DNA of 64,000 nt. It comes from Defluviibacillus sp043739385. GTDB taxonomy: Bacteria > Pseudomonadota > Gammaproteobacteria > Burkholderiales > Burkholderiaceae_C. The stretch spans positions 84,424 through 148,423 of the forward strand of contig JAYUED010000007.1 in assembly GCA_043739385.1 (NCBI GenBank), given 5' to 3'. The position numbers and the translations under genes were made by a program. Shown piece by piece: positions 24,395-33,650 of the stretch. The stretch's first letter is position 1; each line of letters opens with the position of its first letter. The notes below the pieces were generated by a model that saw only the letters and a program-made list of their open reading frames with translations, ran no database searches and was not told the DNA's origin.

Positions 24395-25339
24395 ATGCAA
24401 CTGATTATCACGGACGCCCGATTTGCCCGTAGCAAGGCTATTCACTTGAGCAGCGCTCAGCTGGTGCTGTCGGCCTTGCTGGCTGCTTTTATCCTTATGC
24501 TGATGGCGGCAGGCCTCTACCACTGGGTGTTTTTGAAAGGTGCTCGCGAAGGTTGGCCAGTGATTGGCAGCTTGGTGCGGCTAGTGGTAAAGGACGAGGC
24601 CGAACAGCGCGAGCGCTATATGCATGAAAACATCGATGCTATGGCGCGCAAGCTGGGTGAAATGCAGGCCAAAGTGCTGCAATTGGAAACTCTGGGGGAG
24701 CGGGTTTCTGGCTTGGCCGGGTTGAACACCCATGTCATCAAAGGTCCGCCTGGACGGGGTGGTGCCTTGATTGCTAGCCACGCCTTGACGATGAACGAGT
24801 TGCAGCGCGCTATGGACGATTTAGAGCAACTTACAGGTCAGCATGCAAGTGTGATGACGCTGATCGAATCCCGCTTGTTTACGCAAAAAATGAAAAAAAT
24901 GATGGTGCCGACCCAGCACCCAGTCGCCAGCGGTAATTTAGGCTCGGCGTTTGGTTGGCGTATCGACCCAATTGCCGGAAGTTCCGCATTGCACACAGGT
25001 TTGGATTTTCAGGCTGATACCGGTACGGCCATTGTTGCGGCGGCTGCGGGCATTGTTGTTATGCAAGAGTTTCACCCTGCGTACGGTAATCTTGTGGAAA
25101 TTGACCATGGTAATGATTTGATTACCCGTTACGCACATGCTTCTAGGGTGTTGGTTAAAAAAGGGGATTTGATTCGGCGGGGGCAAAAAATTGCAGAGGT
25201 AGGTACAACAGGTCGCTCAACCGGGGCACACCTGCACTTTGAGGTGCTGGTTCAAGGTGTGCCCCAGGATCCTCAAAAATTTCTTAACGCCGGTCTTGCC
25301 TCTGGCACTTCGACAACTGTGGCGCAACGTGATCGCTAG
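24395..25339 (+). CDS. M23 family metallopeptidase (LytM domain), membrane-anchored
   Basis: A 314-residue murein endopeptidase-like protein. The ATG at 24395 gives MQLIITDARFARSKAIHLSS, then a membrane segment (LVLSALLAAFILMLMAAGLY), a coiled-coil stretch (EQRERYMHENIDAMARKL) and the LytM domain near residues 190-300. The zinc ligands are visible: HTGLDFQAD (His, Asp) and HLHFEV (His) in GAHLHFEVLVQG. The gene lies immediately before secA, the usual place in Burkholderiales. Start codons of this gene and the divergent dciA are only 45 bp apart. Confidence 0.93.
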   Translation: MQLIITDARFARSKAIHLSSAQLVLSALLAAFILMLMAAGLYHWVFLKGAREGWPVIGSLVRLVVKDEAEQRERYMHENIDAMARKLGEMQAKVLQLETLGERVSGLAGLNTHVIKGPPGRGGALIASHALTMNELQRAMDDLEQLTGQHASVMTLIESRLFTQKMKKMMVPTQHPVASGNLGSAFGWRIDPIAGSSALHTGLDFQADTGTAIVAAAAGIVVMQEFHPAYGNLVEIDHGNDLITRYAHASRVLVKKGDLIRRGQKIAEVGTTGRSTGAHLHFEVLVQGVPQDPQKFLNAGLASGTSTTVAQRDR

Positions 25340-25545
25340 TTTGAGGCCGCCTATTTCGTGGAAAGCTAACAAAGGTAAAATAGAAGGCTTTGCTTCACGG
25401 GCATGGCAGTAACTGCGTTTCACGGCGCTTGCAATGCCCTGGGGCTGCCCCCAAGTCTTTCCTCACGTACTTACATTTAGGATTTGGGTCACTCAGTTCG
25501 GTCGCAGTGGTGAATTTTCTGCGCGGGTTGCGTGGCCTTGCATTC
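25340..25545 (+). promoter_or_regulatory. Leader region of secA
   Basis: 206 bp between the M23 gene and secA. It contains a TAAAAT (25376-25381) usable as a -10 but no matching -35, and a short G/C hairpin TGGGGCTGCCCCCA near 25439-25452. The secA frame stays open back to 25390 but shows no secM-like arrest motif or signal peptide. Confidence 0.4.
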
Positions 25546-28317
25546 ATGGCCAACAATTTCCTCACCAAAATTTTCGGCAGTCGCAATGACCGCCTGCTCA
25601 AGCAATTTCGCCGTACCGTCGAGCAGATCAACGCCGCTGAAGCAAGCCTTGAATCGCTGACAGACGACGATCTGCGCGCCAAAACGCAAAGTTTTAAAGA
25701 ACGCGTTGCCGCTGGCGAGACGCTGGACGCTATCTTGCCGGAAGCGTTTTCTGTGGTGCGTGAAGGCTCCAAACGAGTCATGAAAATGCGCCACTTTGAT
25801 GTGCAGTTGCTGGGCGGTATGGCGTTGCACAACGGAAAAATTTGCGAAATGCGCACTGGTGAAGGTAAAACCTTGACTGCTACGCTGCCGGTTTACCTGA
25901 ATGCCTTGACGGGTAAGGGTGTCCACGTCGTCACAGTAAACGACTACCTTGCCAACCGCGATGCGCAGTGGATGGGCCAGCTGTACAACTTCTTGGGCCT
26001 TACGGTGGGCATCAATCTGCCCAACATGCCACGTGAGCAAAAGCAAGCTGCCTACCGCGCCGACATCACTTACGGCACGAACAACGAATACGGTTTCGAT
26101 TACCTGCGCGACAACATGGTCTACGAAGTGGCCGACCGCGTACAGCGCGGTCTGAACTTCGCCATTGTGGACGAAGTGGATTCGATTTTGATCGACGAAG
26201 CCCGCACACCGCTCATCATCAGTGGCCAAGCCGAAGACCATACCGCCATGTATGTGGCGATGAACACCATCGTGCCTTTGCTGACCAAGCAAGAGGGTGA
26301 AGCGGATCCGCACACTGGCGAAGGCATCACTAAGCCGGGTGATTTCACGGTCGATGAAAAAACCCACCAAGTCTTTTTGACCGAACAGGGCCATGAGCAT
26401 GCCGAGCAGATTTTGTTCGATCGCGGCTTGATCCCTGAAGGTGCCACGTTGTACGATCCGGCCAACATCAGCCTGATGCACCACCTGTACGCGGCACTGC
26501 GGGCCAAAAATCTGTACCACCGCGATCAGCATTATGTGGTTCAGCCAGGTGATGACGGCTTGGAAATCGTCATCGTGGACGAGTTCACAGGTCGCTTGAT
26601 GGCCGGGCGCCGCTGGAGCGAAGGCCTCCATCAAGCTGTGGAGGCGAAAGAAGGCGTGCAGATTCAGGCGGAAAACCAAACGCTGGCGTCCATTACTTTC
26701 CAAAACTACTTCCGCCTCTACGGTCGCCTCTCCGGTATGACCGGTACGGCCGATACCGAAGCCTACGAATTCCAGGAAATCTACGGTCTGGAAACCGTGG
26801 TGATTCCGCCTAACCGCCCCAGCCGCCGTGAAGACAAGCTGGACTTGGTTTACAAAACCACGCGTGAAAAATACGAAGCTGCCATTGCTGATATCCGCGA
26901 ATGCCATGAGCGCGGCCAGCCCGTATTGGTGGGTACCACGTCCATCGAAAACTCGGAAATCATCGCCAACCTGCTGGAAAAAGAAAAGCTTCCCCATCAG
27001 GTGCTGAACGCCAAGCAGCACGCCCGCGAGGCCGATATCGTGGCCCAGGCTGGGCGCCCCAACATGATTACCATCGCCACCAACATGGCGGGCCGAGGCA
27101 CTGATATTGTGTTGGGTGGCAACCTTGAAAAGCTGTTGGAACCAGTTCATGCCGATAACACTTTGGACGATGATGGCAAAGCCAAAAAAATCGAACAAGT
27201 GCGAGCGGATTGGAAAGTGCTGCATGAGCAAGTTACCGCCTTGGGTGGCTTGCGCATCATTGCAACTGAGCGCCATGAGTCGCGACGTATCGACAACCAG
27301 TTGCGTGGCCGTTCGGGCCGCCAGGGTGACCCAGGTTCGTCGCGCTTTTATCTGAGCTTGGACGACACCCTGATGCGCATCTTCGCGGGTGACCGTGTCA
27401 AGGCCATCATGGAGCGCTTGAAAATGCCCGATGGTGAAGCGATTGAGGCGGGCATTGTGTCGCGCAGCATCGAGTCCGCCCAGCGCAAGGTGGAAGCCCG
27501 CAATTTTGATATTCGTAAGCAACTGCTGGAATACGACGATGTGTCCAACGACCAGCGCAAGGTGATTTACCAACAGCGCAACGACATCATGGACGCGCAA
27601 ACTTTGGGTGCACAGATTGCGTCCCTGCGCGAAGGCTGTATGACCGATGTGGTGCGCCAGTATGTGCCTGTCGAATCGGTGGAAGAGCAATGGGATTTGG
27701 CGGCATTGGAAAAGACACTGCAAGAGGAATGGCAGGTCACCATCGACTTGCAAGCCCAGGTTAAAGAAGCCTCGGCCATAACTGACGACGATATTTTGGA
27801 GAAAGTTCTGCACGCGGCCAATGCCTCGTTTGACGCCAAAGTCGCGCACATTGGTGCGGATAATTTCACCTCGTTCGAGCGTGTGGTGCTGCTGCAAAGC
27901 ATAGACACCCATTGGCGCGAGCATTTGAGTGCGCTGGACTACCTGCGCCAAGGCATTCACCTGCGCGGCTACGCTCAAAAGCAGCCTAAGCAGGAGTACA
28001 AACGCGAAGCCTTCGAGTTGTTTGGTCAGTTGCTCGACTCGGTGAAGAACGAAGTCACCAAAGTCTTGATGACCGTCAATGTGAACTCTGGCGCTCAGCT
28101 GGACCAAGCTGCTGAAGAAATCGAGCAGCGTGCTGAGCACATCAGCAATGTGACTTACACAGCGCCCACTGAAACTGGTGAGGTGGAAACCACGGTAGAT
28201 CAATCCACGCTGTCGGCGAGTTCAAATAATTTTGCTGGGCAGCGGATTGGCCGCAACGACCCTTGCCCTTGCGGTAGCGGGAAGAAGTTCAAGCTGTGCC
28301 ACGGTAAGTTGGCGTAA
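25546..28317 (+). CDS. secA: Preprotein translocase ATPase SecA
   Basis: A 923-residue motor that pushes unfolded preproteins through SecYEG. The ATG at 25546 (MANNFLTKIFGSRNDRLLKQ) matches the family start. Seen: MRTGEGKTLTA (Walker A), VDEVDSILIDEARTPLIISG (Walker B region), the preprotein-binding domain, TNMAGRGTDIVLGG, RRIDNQLRGRSGRQGDPGSS, and the C-terminal SecB/zinc-binding motif CPCGSGKKFKLCHG. It is preceded by the M23 gene and followed by argJ at 32 bp. Confidence 0.98.
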   Translation: MANNFLTKIFGSRNDRLLKQFRRTVEQINAAEASLESLTDDDLRAKTQSFKERVAAGETLDAILPEAFSVVREGSKRVMKMRHFDVQLLGGMALHNGKICEMRTGEGKTLTATLPVYLNALTGKGVHVVTVNDYLANRDAQWMGQLYNFLGLTVGINLPNMPREQKQAAYRADITYGTNNEYGFDYLRDNMVYEVADRVQRGLNFAIVDEVDSILIDEARTPLIISGQAEDHTAMYVAMNTIVPLLTKQEGEADPHTGEGITKPGDFTVDEKTHQVFLTEQGHEHAEQILFDRGLIPEGATLYDPANISLMHHLYAALRAKNLYHRDQHYVVQPGDDGLEIVIVDEFTGRLMAGRRWSEGLHQAVEAKEGVQIQAENQTLASITFQNYFRLYGRLSGMTGTADTEAYEFQEIYGLETVVIPPNRPSRREDKLDLVYKTTREKYEAAIADIRECHERGQPVLVGTTSIENSEIIANLLEKEKLPHQVLNAKQHAREADIVAQAGRPNMITIATNMAGRGTDIVLGGNLEKLLEPVHADNTLDDDGKAKKIEQVRADWKVLHEQVTALGGLRIIATERHESRRIDNQLRGRSGRQGDPGSSRFYLSLDDTLMRIFAGDRVKAIMERLKMPDGEAIEAGIVSRSIESAQRKVEARNFDIRKQLLEYDDVSNDQRKVIYQQRNDIMDAQTLGAQIASLREGCMTDVVRQYVPVESVEEQWDLAALEKTLQEEWQVTIDLQAQVKEASAITDDDILEKVLHAANASFDAKVAHIGADNFTSFERVVLLQSIDTHWREHLSALDYLRQGIHLRGYAQKQPKQEYKREAFELFGQLLDSVKNEVTKVLMTVNVNSGAQLDQAAEEIEQRAEHISNVTYTAPTETGEVETTVDQSTLSASSNNFAGQRIGRNDPCPCGSGKKFKLCHGKLA

Positions 28318-28349
28318 CACACGCTGAAGTAGGTTTAAGGAGCTCACGT

Positions 28350-29603
28350 ATGCCCGTTAATTTGACTGCGCCGCAAGCGGCTGATTTGTTCGCTGTTCCT
28401 GGTGTTCGCATTGGTGTTGCAGAGGCTGGGATTCGTAAAGCAAACCGCAAAGATTTGACGCTGGTGCTGATTGACGAGGGTGCGTCGGTGTCGGGCGTGT
28501 TCACCCAGAACCGTTTTTGTGCCGCACCAGTGCAGGTTTGTCGCGAGCATTTGGCCTTGAACGAACGCTCCAATGCGGGCATTCGCGCCATGCTAATTAA
28601 CACCGGTAATGCGAATGCTGGCACAGGTGAGGACGGCTTGGCGAGAGCCCGGGCGACTTGTACTGCTTTGGCGACGCAGTTGTCGCTCGCACCGGCGCAA
28701 ATTTTGCCGTTTTCTACTGGCGTCATCATGGAATCCCTGCCTGTTGACCGTATCGTAGCGGGCTTGCCCAGTGTGATTGCCTCCGCCCAAACGGCGTCTG
28801 GTAGTGAGCAGTGGCTGCAAGCGGCCCACGGCATCATGACTACCGACACCGTGGCTAAAGCCTTCAGCCAGCAAATCATGTTGGATGGTCAAGCTATCAG
28901 CATCACTGGTATCAGCAAGGGCGCTGGCATGATCCGTCCCAACATGGCGACGATGCTGGGTTTCATCGCCACTGACGCTAACGTGGCGCAAGCATTGATG
29001 CCCGCGTTGTCACTCGCCTTGGCTGAAGCGTCATTCAACCGTGTGACGGTGGACGGCGACACCTCTACCAACGATTCGCTGGTGGTTATTGCCACTAATA
29101 AGGCCCGCCATGTGCCTATTACCTCGTTGGAGAGCACAGCAGGTGCTGCTTTGTTCGCTGCGATGCGTGACATTGCTCAAAAACTGGCGCAGGCGATTGT
29201 CAGAGACGGTGAAGGTGCTACAAAATTTATAGCAATCAAAGTTGAAGGTGGAAAGACTGGGGAAGAATGTCGCAAAGTCGCCTACGCCATCGCACATTCA
29301 CCATTGGTTAAAACCGCCTTTTTCGCCAGCGACCCTAACCTAGGTCGTATTTTGGCTGCTGTCGGCTATGCAGGCATTGACGACTTAGACCAAACCGGTA
29401 TTGACCTCTACCTGGATGATGTGCATGTCGCCGTTAAGGGCGGACGCAACCCCGATTACCGTGAAGAGCAGGGCCAGCGCGTGATGAAGCAAAGTGAAAT
29501 CACCGTGCGTGTGGTGTTGGGCCGAGGTGACGCCAGTGACACCGTTTGGACATGCGATTTCAGCCATGAATACGTCACTATCAACGCGGATTACCGCTCC
29601 TAA
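28350..29603 (+). CDS. argJ: Bifunctional ornithine acetyltransferase/N-acetylglutamate synthase
   Basis: A 417-residue self-cleaving enzyme of cyclic arginine synthesis. It moves the acetyl group from N-acetylornithine to glutamate and may also use acetyl-CoA. The autoproteolysis site lies in GAGMIRPNMATMLGFIATDA, with Thr of MAT-ML as the nucleophile. Other hallmarks are NTGNANAGTGEDG, TVDGDTSTNDS and the C-terminal GRGDASDTVWTCD. An AGGAG box precedes the ATG. The conserved GEGATKFI segment coincides with a GCTAY-N7-RTAGC copy. Confidence 0.97.
   Translation: MPVNLTAPQAADLFAVPGVRIGVAEAGIRKANRKDLTLVLIDEGASVSGVFTQNRFCAAPVQVCREHLALNERSNAGIRAMLINTGNANAGTGEDGLARARATCTALATQLSLAPAQILPFSTGVIMESLPVDRIVAGLPSVIASAQTASGSEQWLQAAHGIMTTDTVAKAFSQQIMLDGQAISITGISKGAGMIRPNMATMLGFIATDANVAQALMPALSLALAEASFNRVTVDGDTSTNDSLVVIATNKARHVPITSLESTAGAALFAAMRDIAQKLAQAIVRDGEGATKFIAIKVEGGKTGEECRKVAYAIAHSPLVKTAFFASDPNLGRILAAVGYAGIDDLDQTGIDLYLDDVHVAVKGGRNPDYREEQGQRVMKQSEITVRVVLGRGDASDTVWTCDFSHEYVTINADYRS
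29217..29233. repeat. Interrupted palindrome GCTAY-N7-RTAGC, copy 2
   Basis: GCTACAAAATTTATAGC in argJ, read Ala-Thr-Lys-Phe-Ile-Ala. It shares the 11-mer GAAGGTGCTAC with copy 3. The peptide is partly conserved in ArgJ, so selection on protein could explain part of the match. Confidence 0.7.
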
Positions 29604-29669
29604 TGTTGTTCGCAGCGCAGTGCTGTATCCAGGTCACAACCCTTAGCTCTTAGTCTCTAGTCTATATTC

Positions 29670-30569
29670 ATGAATGAAAATTTTGAGCATCTGCTGCAAG
29701 GCTTAGAGCGCTTCACGGCCCGCGCTGAAGTGTTGATGCAGCGCGTCGAATCCATCTTGCCGCAAGCGCTAGCAGCCCCTGACTGGAATGCCGCTATTGC
29801 CTACCGTTACCGCAAGCGCAGTAGCGGTCACGGTAGTCTGGAGCCGGTTCGCCATGTGGGCGCTATGACCCTGAATGATCTGAAAGAAATCGACATTCAA
29901 AAAGAAAAAATTCAGCGCAATACCTTGCAATTCGTTGAAGGCCGCTCTGCCAATAATGTGCTGTTAACGGGTGCACGCGGCACTGGAAAATCGTCGTTGA
30001 TACGCGCTTGTCTGAATACTTATGCGGCCCGAGGCTTGCGATTGATTGAAGTAGACAAAGCTGATTTGGTGGATTTGCCCGACATCGTGGACGTGGTGGC
30101 CGTTCGTCCTGAAAAATTCATTGTCTTTTGCGATGATTTGAGCTTTGATGACGGTGAGCCTGGCTACAAGGCATTGAAATCGGTGCTTGATGGATCGGTG
30201 GCCGCAGCGTCGCCTAACGTGCTGATCTACGCCACCAGCAACCGCCGTCATTTGCTGCCTGAATACATGAAGGAAAACTTGACCTATACCCACACTGAGG
30301 ATGGTGAAGTCCATCCTGGTGAGGGCGTGGAAGAGAAGATTTCACTCTCAGAGCGCTTTGGCTTGTGGGTTAGTTTCTATCCCTTCACGCAAGCCGAGTA
30401 CCTGACTATCGTGGCGCAGTGGCTAGTTTCGTTTGGCCTACCAGACAGCGCCTTTACGGCTGCCCGCCCTCAGGCGTTGGTATGGGCGCTGGAACGAGGC
30501 TCACGTAATGGCCGCGTGGCCTACCAGTTCGCGCGTGATTACGCCGGACGGCATGGTGTCATTGCCTAA
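29670..30569 (+). CDS. DUF815 family AAA-type ATPase
   Basis: A 299-residue P-loop ATPase. Walker A is LLTGARGTGKSSLIR near residues 98-112, Walker B FIVFCDDLSFDD near 150-161, a sensor-1-like ATSNRRHLLPE follows, and an Arg-rich C-terminal lid (ALERGSRNGRVAYQFARDYAG) closes it. The family is DUF815, an uncharacterised AAA+ group close to DnaC/IstB-like ATPases. It sits between argJ and a Nudix gene as in related genomes. A role in protein or DNA remodelling is possible but not shown. Confidence 0.88.
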   Translation: MNENFEHLLQGLERFTARAEVLMQRVESILPQALAAPDWNAAIAYRYRKRSSGHGSLEPVRHVGAMTLNDLKEIDIQKEKIQRNTLQFVEGRSANNVLLTGARGTGKSSLIRACLNTYAARGLRLIEVDKADLVDLPDIVDVVAVRPEKFIVFCDDLSFDDGEPGYKALKSVLDGSVAAASPNVLIYATSNRRHLLPEYMKENLTYTHTEDGEVHPGEGVEEKISLSERFGLWVSFYPFTQAEYLTIVAQWLVSFGLPDSAFTAARPQALVWALERGSRNGRVAYQFARDYAGRHGVIA

Positions 30570-30583
30570 GTACCCATGCTGCA

Positions 30584-31066
30584 ATGAACACGATACCCTT
30601 GGTTGCCTTCTTAATTGCCGACAAGCATGAGCCGCGAAGTATTGACCGTAAAGTTGTTGAAGTCGCTGTCGGTATTCTGATCGCGGCGGGGGGGCAGTTT
30701 TTGATGACCTCACGCCCATCCGGTAAAGTTTATGCAGGCTACTGGGAGTTTCCGGGCGGCAAGCTGGAGGCGGGTGAGACGGTCGCCCAGGCACTGCACC
30801 GCGAGTTACAAGAAGAGCTGGGTATCACCATTGGTGAGCCTGAACCATGGAAAATAGAGCTCGTGGACTATCCCCATGCCTTGGTTCGCTTGCACTTCTG
30901 TAAGGTGTTTCAGTGGGACGGCGATTTACAAATGCGTGAGGGCCAGCAGTTTTCGTGGCAACAGTTACCCGTCAACGTGACACCTGTATTGGCAGGAACC
31001 TTGCCTGTTTTGGATTGGTTTGCCCATGCGCAGCAATATGAAGGTGCTACAGTTTCAATAGCTTAG
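30584..31066 (+). CDS. mutT: Nudix hydrolase, MutT-type 8-oxo-dGTP diphosphatase
   Basis: A 160-residue Nudix protein. The Nudix box GGKLEAGETVAQALHRELQEELGI fits G-x5-E-x7-RE-x2-EE-x-G. The preceding KVYAGYWEFPGGKLE and the start VEVAVGILI are typical of MutT, which clears 8-oxo-dGTP from the nucleotide pool. The ATG at 30584 adds about 23 residues before the family core and lacks a good Shine-Dalgarno, so the true start is uncertain. The C-terminus ends within a GCTAY-N7-RTAGC copy. Confidence 0.9.
   Translation: MNTIPLVAFLIADKHEPRSIDRKVVEVAVGILIAAGGQFLMTSRPSGKVYAGYWEFPGGKLEAGETVAQALHRELQEELGITIGEPEPWKIELVDYPHALVRLHFCKVFQWDGDLQMREGQQFSWQQLPVNVTPVLAGTLPVLDWFAHAQQYEGATVSIA
31046..31062. repeat. 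Interrupted palindrome GCTAY-N7-RTAGC, copy 3
   Basis: GCTACAGTTTCAATAGC at the very 3' end of mutT, read Ala-Thr-Val-Ser-Ile-Ala-stop. A near copy (GCAACAGTTTCAATAGC) is in zapD at 31598-31614, sharing 14 consecutive bases. Confidence 0.8.
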
Positions 31067-31101
31067 TAAGTCGATCCAGAATGGATAGACAGAGTATTTG
31101 G

Positions 31102-31338
31102 CTATTGAAGTCGTTGTGAACTGTTCTGCAGCACTTCATCCGCGTCGTCGTTCTCACGGGCAGTTGTGGGTAAGCGGAAGTCTTCATTTGCCCAAGCACC
31201 CAAATCATGATTTTTACAGCGCTCGCCACAAAACGGGCGATACGCGTTGGATGGGCTGTACAGACTAGGGCCTCCGCAAGCAGGGCAAATTACAGTACGT
31301 GCGGCAGGAGTGGAGGGCGTAAAAGGGCTATGAGGCAT
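31102..31338 (-). CDS. yacG: DNA gyrase inhibitor YacG
   Basis: A 78-residue zinc-finger protein. CPACGG and FCGERCKNHDLGAWANEDFR form the four-Cys site (C-x2-C and C-x3-C) typical of YacG, which inhibits gyrase by binding GyrB. It is the last gene of the coaE-zapD-yacG run; it converges on mutT, 35 bp apart. Confidence 0.93.
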   Translation of the reverse strand: MPHSPFTPSTPAARTVICPACGGPSLYSPSNAYRPFCGERCKNHDLGAWANEDFRLPTTARENDDADEVLQNSSQRLQ

Positions 31339-31361
31339 AGGAATGTCTTAATGCAGAGTTA

Positions 31362-32117
31362 CTAGCAGCACAGTGTCAGATCAAACGACACGTCATCACT
31401 GCATACGTGCAGTCTGTCATCCTCGCCGCTGCGCATCATGCGCACAGACACCATCAGCCGGTTGCCGCTGATCTCAGGAATCAGACCTAATGCGGGATCA
31501 ATGCGTAGGCGCAGTAACTGAAAGGTCTTGCCTTGGGGTAAGTTCTGCTGAAACTGCCCGTTAATCGCGATTACTTTTTGGGGTGAGCCTGCATCTCGCA
31601 ACAGTTTCAATAGCAATTGAAGAGATTGCGCCAGGGGCCCCAAAGGGGTTGACCATCGCTCTAAATCCAAACGTCGATTCGCAGCATCTCGCTGTTGCCA
31701 TGCGTAGTAAGCCGGTAGATCGAACTCGCAGGTACCACCAGGGATACTGGCACGGCTGCGGATATTCATCAGCCAATCGTTCTCAGTCAGTGCTTGGCCT
31801 GCTTTACCGGCCTGGGCATTCAGCTCACTGAAGCACTGCTCCAGCTTGCTAATAATCTGATCCAAGGCTTGCTCGGATATCGCAGGATTACCTCGATAAC
31901 TGTTGAGTATTTGCTTTTGCTTTTCCAGATCTCGCAGGATGTCGGATTTCAAATCGGCACGAGCGGCTACCTCGATCACTTCAAAAATCGTGGTTAAAGC
32001 AAAGTGATGGTCTGTGGCGTGCTCGCGCGACACCAGCAACGTCAGTCGTCGGAAAAGATGTTCCAGCCTGAGGTAGGTTCGGATACGTTCGTTGAAGGGA
32101 TATTCGTAAAGAATCAC
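31362..32117 (-). CDS. zapD: Cell division protein ZapD
   Basis: A 251-residue cytosolic protein that cross-links FtsZ filaments. The family begins at ILYEYPFNERIRTYLRLEHL, so I use the GTG at 32117, which has AGGA 8 bp upstream; an upstream in-frame TTG at 32138 lacks such support. The helical N-terminal half and the beta-rich C-terminal half (FQLLRLRIDPALGLIPEISG) match the family. It lies between coaE and yacG as in most proteobacteria. Confidence 0.92.
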   Translation of the reverse strand: MILYEYPFNERIRTYLRLEHLFRRLTLLVSREHATDHHFALTTIFEVIEVAARADLKSDILRDLEKQKQILNSYRGNPAISEQALDQIISKLEQCFSELNAQAGKAGQALTENDWLMNIRSRASIPGGTCEFDLPAYYAWQQRDAANRRLDLERWSTPLGPLAQSLQLLLKLLRDAGSPQKVIAINGQFQQNLPQGKTFQLLRLRIDPALGLIPEISGNRLMVSVRMMRSGEDDRLHVCSDDVSFDLTLCC

Positions 32118-32144
32118 ACAGAGGTTCCTAAGCGGCAAACCGGA

Positions 32145-32756
32145 TCATAGCCCGAAGTATTTTGTAACCAGCGCCACTTGAAGGTCTAAAGTTTCAAGTG
32201 TGATGCCATCGTTGAATACGACCGCATCGGCAGCAGCTAAACGCAGGTGTCGGGGGGCTTGGGAGGCGATGATGGTCAAGGTCGTTTCACGGGCTAGGGC
32301 ACTTCGCGCCATGACACGTTGGATTTGTGTTTCAGGTGTGCAGTCGATCACCAGCACTTGGTCAAGTCTGTACCGCCAATGCGTGGACTCCACCAGCAGT
32401 GGTGTGTCAAATACCAAAAAAGCGGGCAAGCGTGACAGCGCTTCTTGAGTCAAGCGGTCGGTCTCAATGCCAATAATCGGATGAAGAATGCTCTCCAGAT
32501 TGCGTTTGGCTTGTACGTCAGTGAATACCAGTTGACGCATGAAATCGCGGTTCATTGCGCCATCTGGGCTGATAGCTGCATTACCAAATTCACGTTGAAC
32601 AGCAGGAATTCCAATACCGCCTGCGGCAGTGACACTGCGAGAAATCGCATCTGCGTCTATCACCGCTGCACCCCGCTGTGCCAGAAAGGCTGCAACGGTG
32701 GATTTTCCGCTGCCAATACCGCCTGTCAGGCCAATACGTTTACATATCTGGCGCAC
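32145..32756 (-). CDS. coaE: Dephospho-CoA kinase
   Basis: A 203-residue kinase for the last step of CoA synthesis. Walker A is in IGLTGGIGSGKST near residues 8-20, followed by VIDADAISR; the lid carries FDTPLLVES and a DCTPETQIQRVMAR segment. It starts with GTG directly after the pilD stop codon (TAAGTG), so translation probably continues by re-initiation. A second CoA-pathway gene (coaD) lies at 42.7 kb. Confidence 0.96.
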   Translation of the reverse strand: MRQICKRIGLTGGIGSGKSTVAAFLAQRGAAVIDADAISRSVTAAGGIGIPAVQREFGNAAISPDGAMNRDFMRQLVFTDVQAKRNLESILHPIIGIETDRLTQEALSRLPAFLVFDTPLLVESTHWRYRLDQVLVIDCTPETQIQRVMARSALARETTLTIIASQAPRHLRLAAADAVVFNDGITLETLDLQVALVTKYFGL

Positions 32757-33650
32757 TTATAAACCCACCGCACTCAACATAGCTTGCGGCCCAAACACCA
32801 TCGCCGTGAATCCTGCACCCGCCAGGAATGGTCCGAACGGGATATAGACGCCTTCGCGCAGGCTGCTGCGTAACTTCATCCCGATACCGATGACGGCACC
32901 AATCACCGAGGCCATCAAAATGATGGGAACCAGTGCCTGCCAGCCAAACCAAGCGCCTAATGCCGCAAACAGCTTGAAGTCACCAAAACCCATACCCTCT
33001 TTGCCCGTTACCAGCTTGAAAGCCCAATACACCAGCCACAGTGACATATATCCACCGACCGCACCCCACAGGCTGTCAGAAGGGCTGACAGTGGTCCAGT
33101 GAAGATTGCTGGCGATCAAGCCTGCCCACAGCAGTGGCAACGTCAGGTTATCGGGTAAGAGCGTTGTGTCCCAGTCAATCAAAGCCATGGTTAGTAAAGC
33201 CGCACCAAAGCCAAACCACGCCACAGTGCTCGCGCTCTGGCCCCAGCGCAAAGCGCAATAGGCGGCGATAACTCCCGCGACAAGTTCAACCAGGGGATAT
33301 CGCACGCTAATAGGGTTACTGCAGGCTGAGCATTTACCGCGCAAAAAAGCGTAGCTGACCAGTGGAATGTTCTCAAACCAGCGGATTTGGTGGCCGCAAT
33401 GGCCGCAACGGGAGCGAGGCACCATGAGATTGAATGCATCAACAGCAGGCGGAGCGGTTTCATCGGGATTGTTGGCAGCCGAGCTGAGCAATTCAGCACA
33501 TTCTTCAGCCCATTGCCGCTCCATTATTTTGGGAAGTCGATAGACCACCACATTTAAAAAGCTGCCTATTAGCAGGCCAAAAACAGTGGCCAACGTTATA
33601 AATCCCACATCCAAAGGCACATTCATGGGCAAATTCATCGCTGCATTCAT
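32757..33650 (-). CDS. pilD: Type IV prepilin peptidase/N-methyltransferase PilD
   Basis: A 297-residue polytopic membrane protease. The start ATG at 33650 shares its A with the pilC stop (TGATG). Seen: GSFLNVVVYRLP near the N-terminus, the cytoplasmic Zn-type C-x2-C pair of motifs (CGHCGH, CSACSNPISVRYP), and the catalytic Asp regions LIDWDTTLLPD and GMGFGDFKLFAALGAW. It cuts and methylates type IV pilins and type II pseudopilins. Confidence 0.96.
   Translation of the reverse strand: MNAAMNLPMNVPLDVGFITLATVFGLLIGSFLNVVVYRLPKIMERQWAEECAELLSSAANNPDETAPPAVDAFNLMVPRSRCGHCGHQIRWFENIPLVSYAFLRGKCSACSNPISVRYPLVELVAGVIAAYCALRWGQSASTVAWFGFGAALLTMALIDWDTTLLPDNLTLPLLWAGLIASNLHWTTVSPSDSLWGAVGGYMSLWLVYWAFKLVTGKEGMGFGDFKLFAALGAWFGWQALVPIILMASVIGAVIGIGMKLRSSLREGVYIPFGPFLAGAGFTAMVFGPQAMLSAVGL

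Noticed and set aside
25489..28203. A 904-codon open frame on the minus strand across secA
   Set aside because: It mirrors the secA codon pattern, has no family features, and the plus-strand SecA is beyond doubt. Long antisense frames are common in this codon usage.
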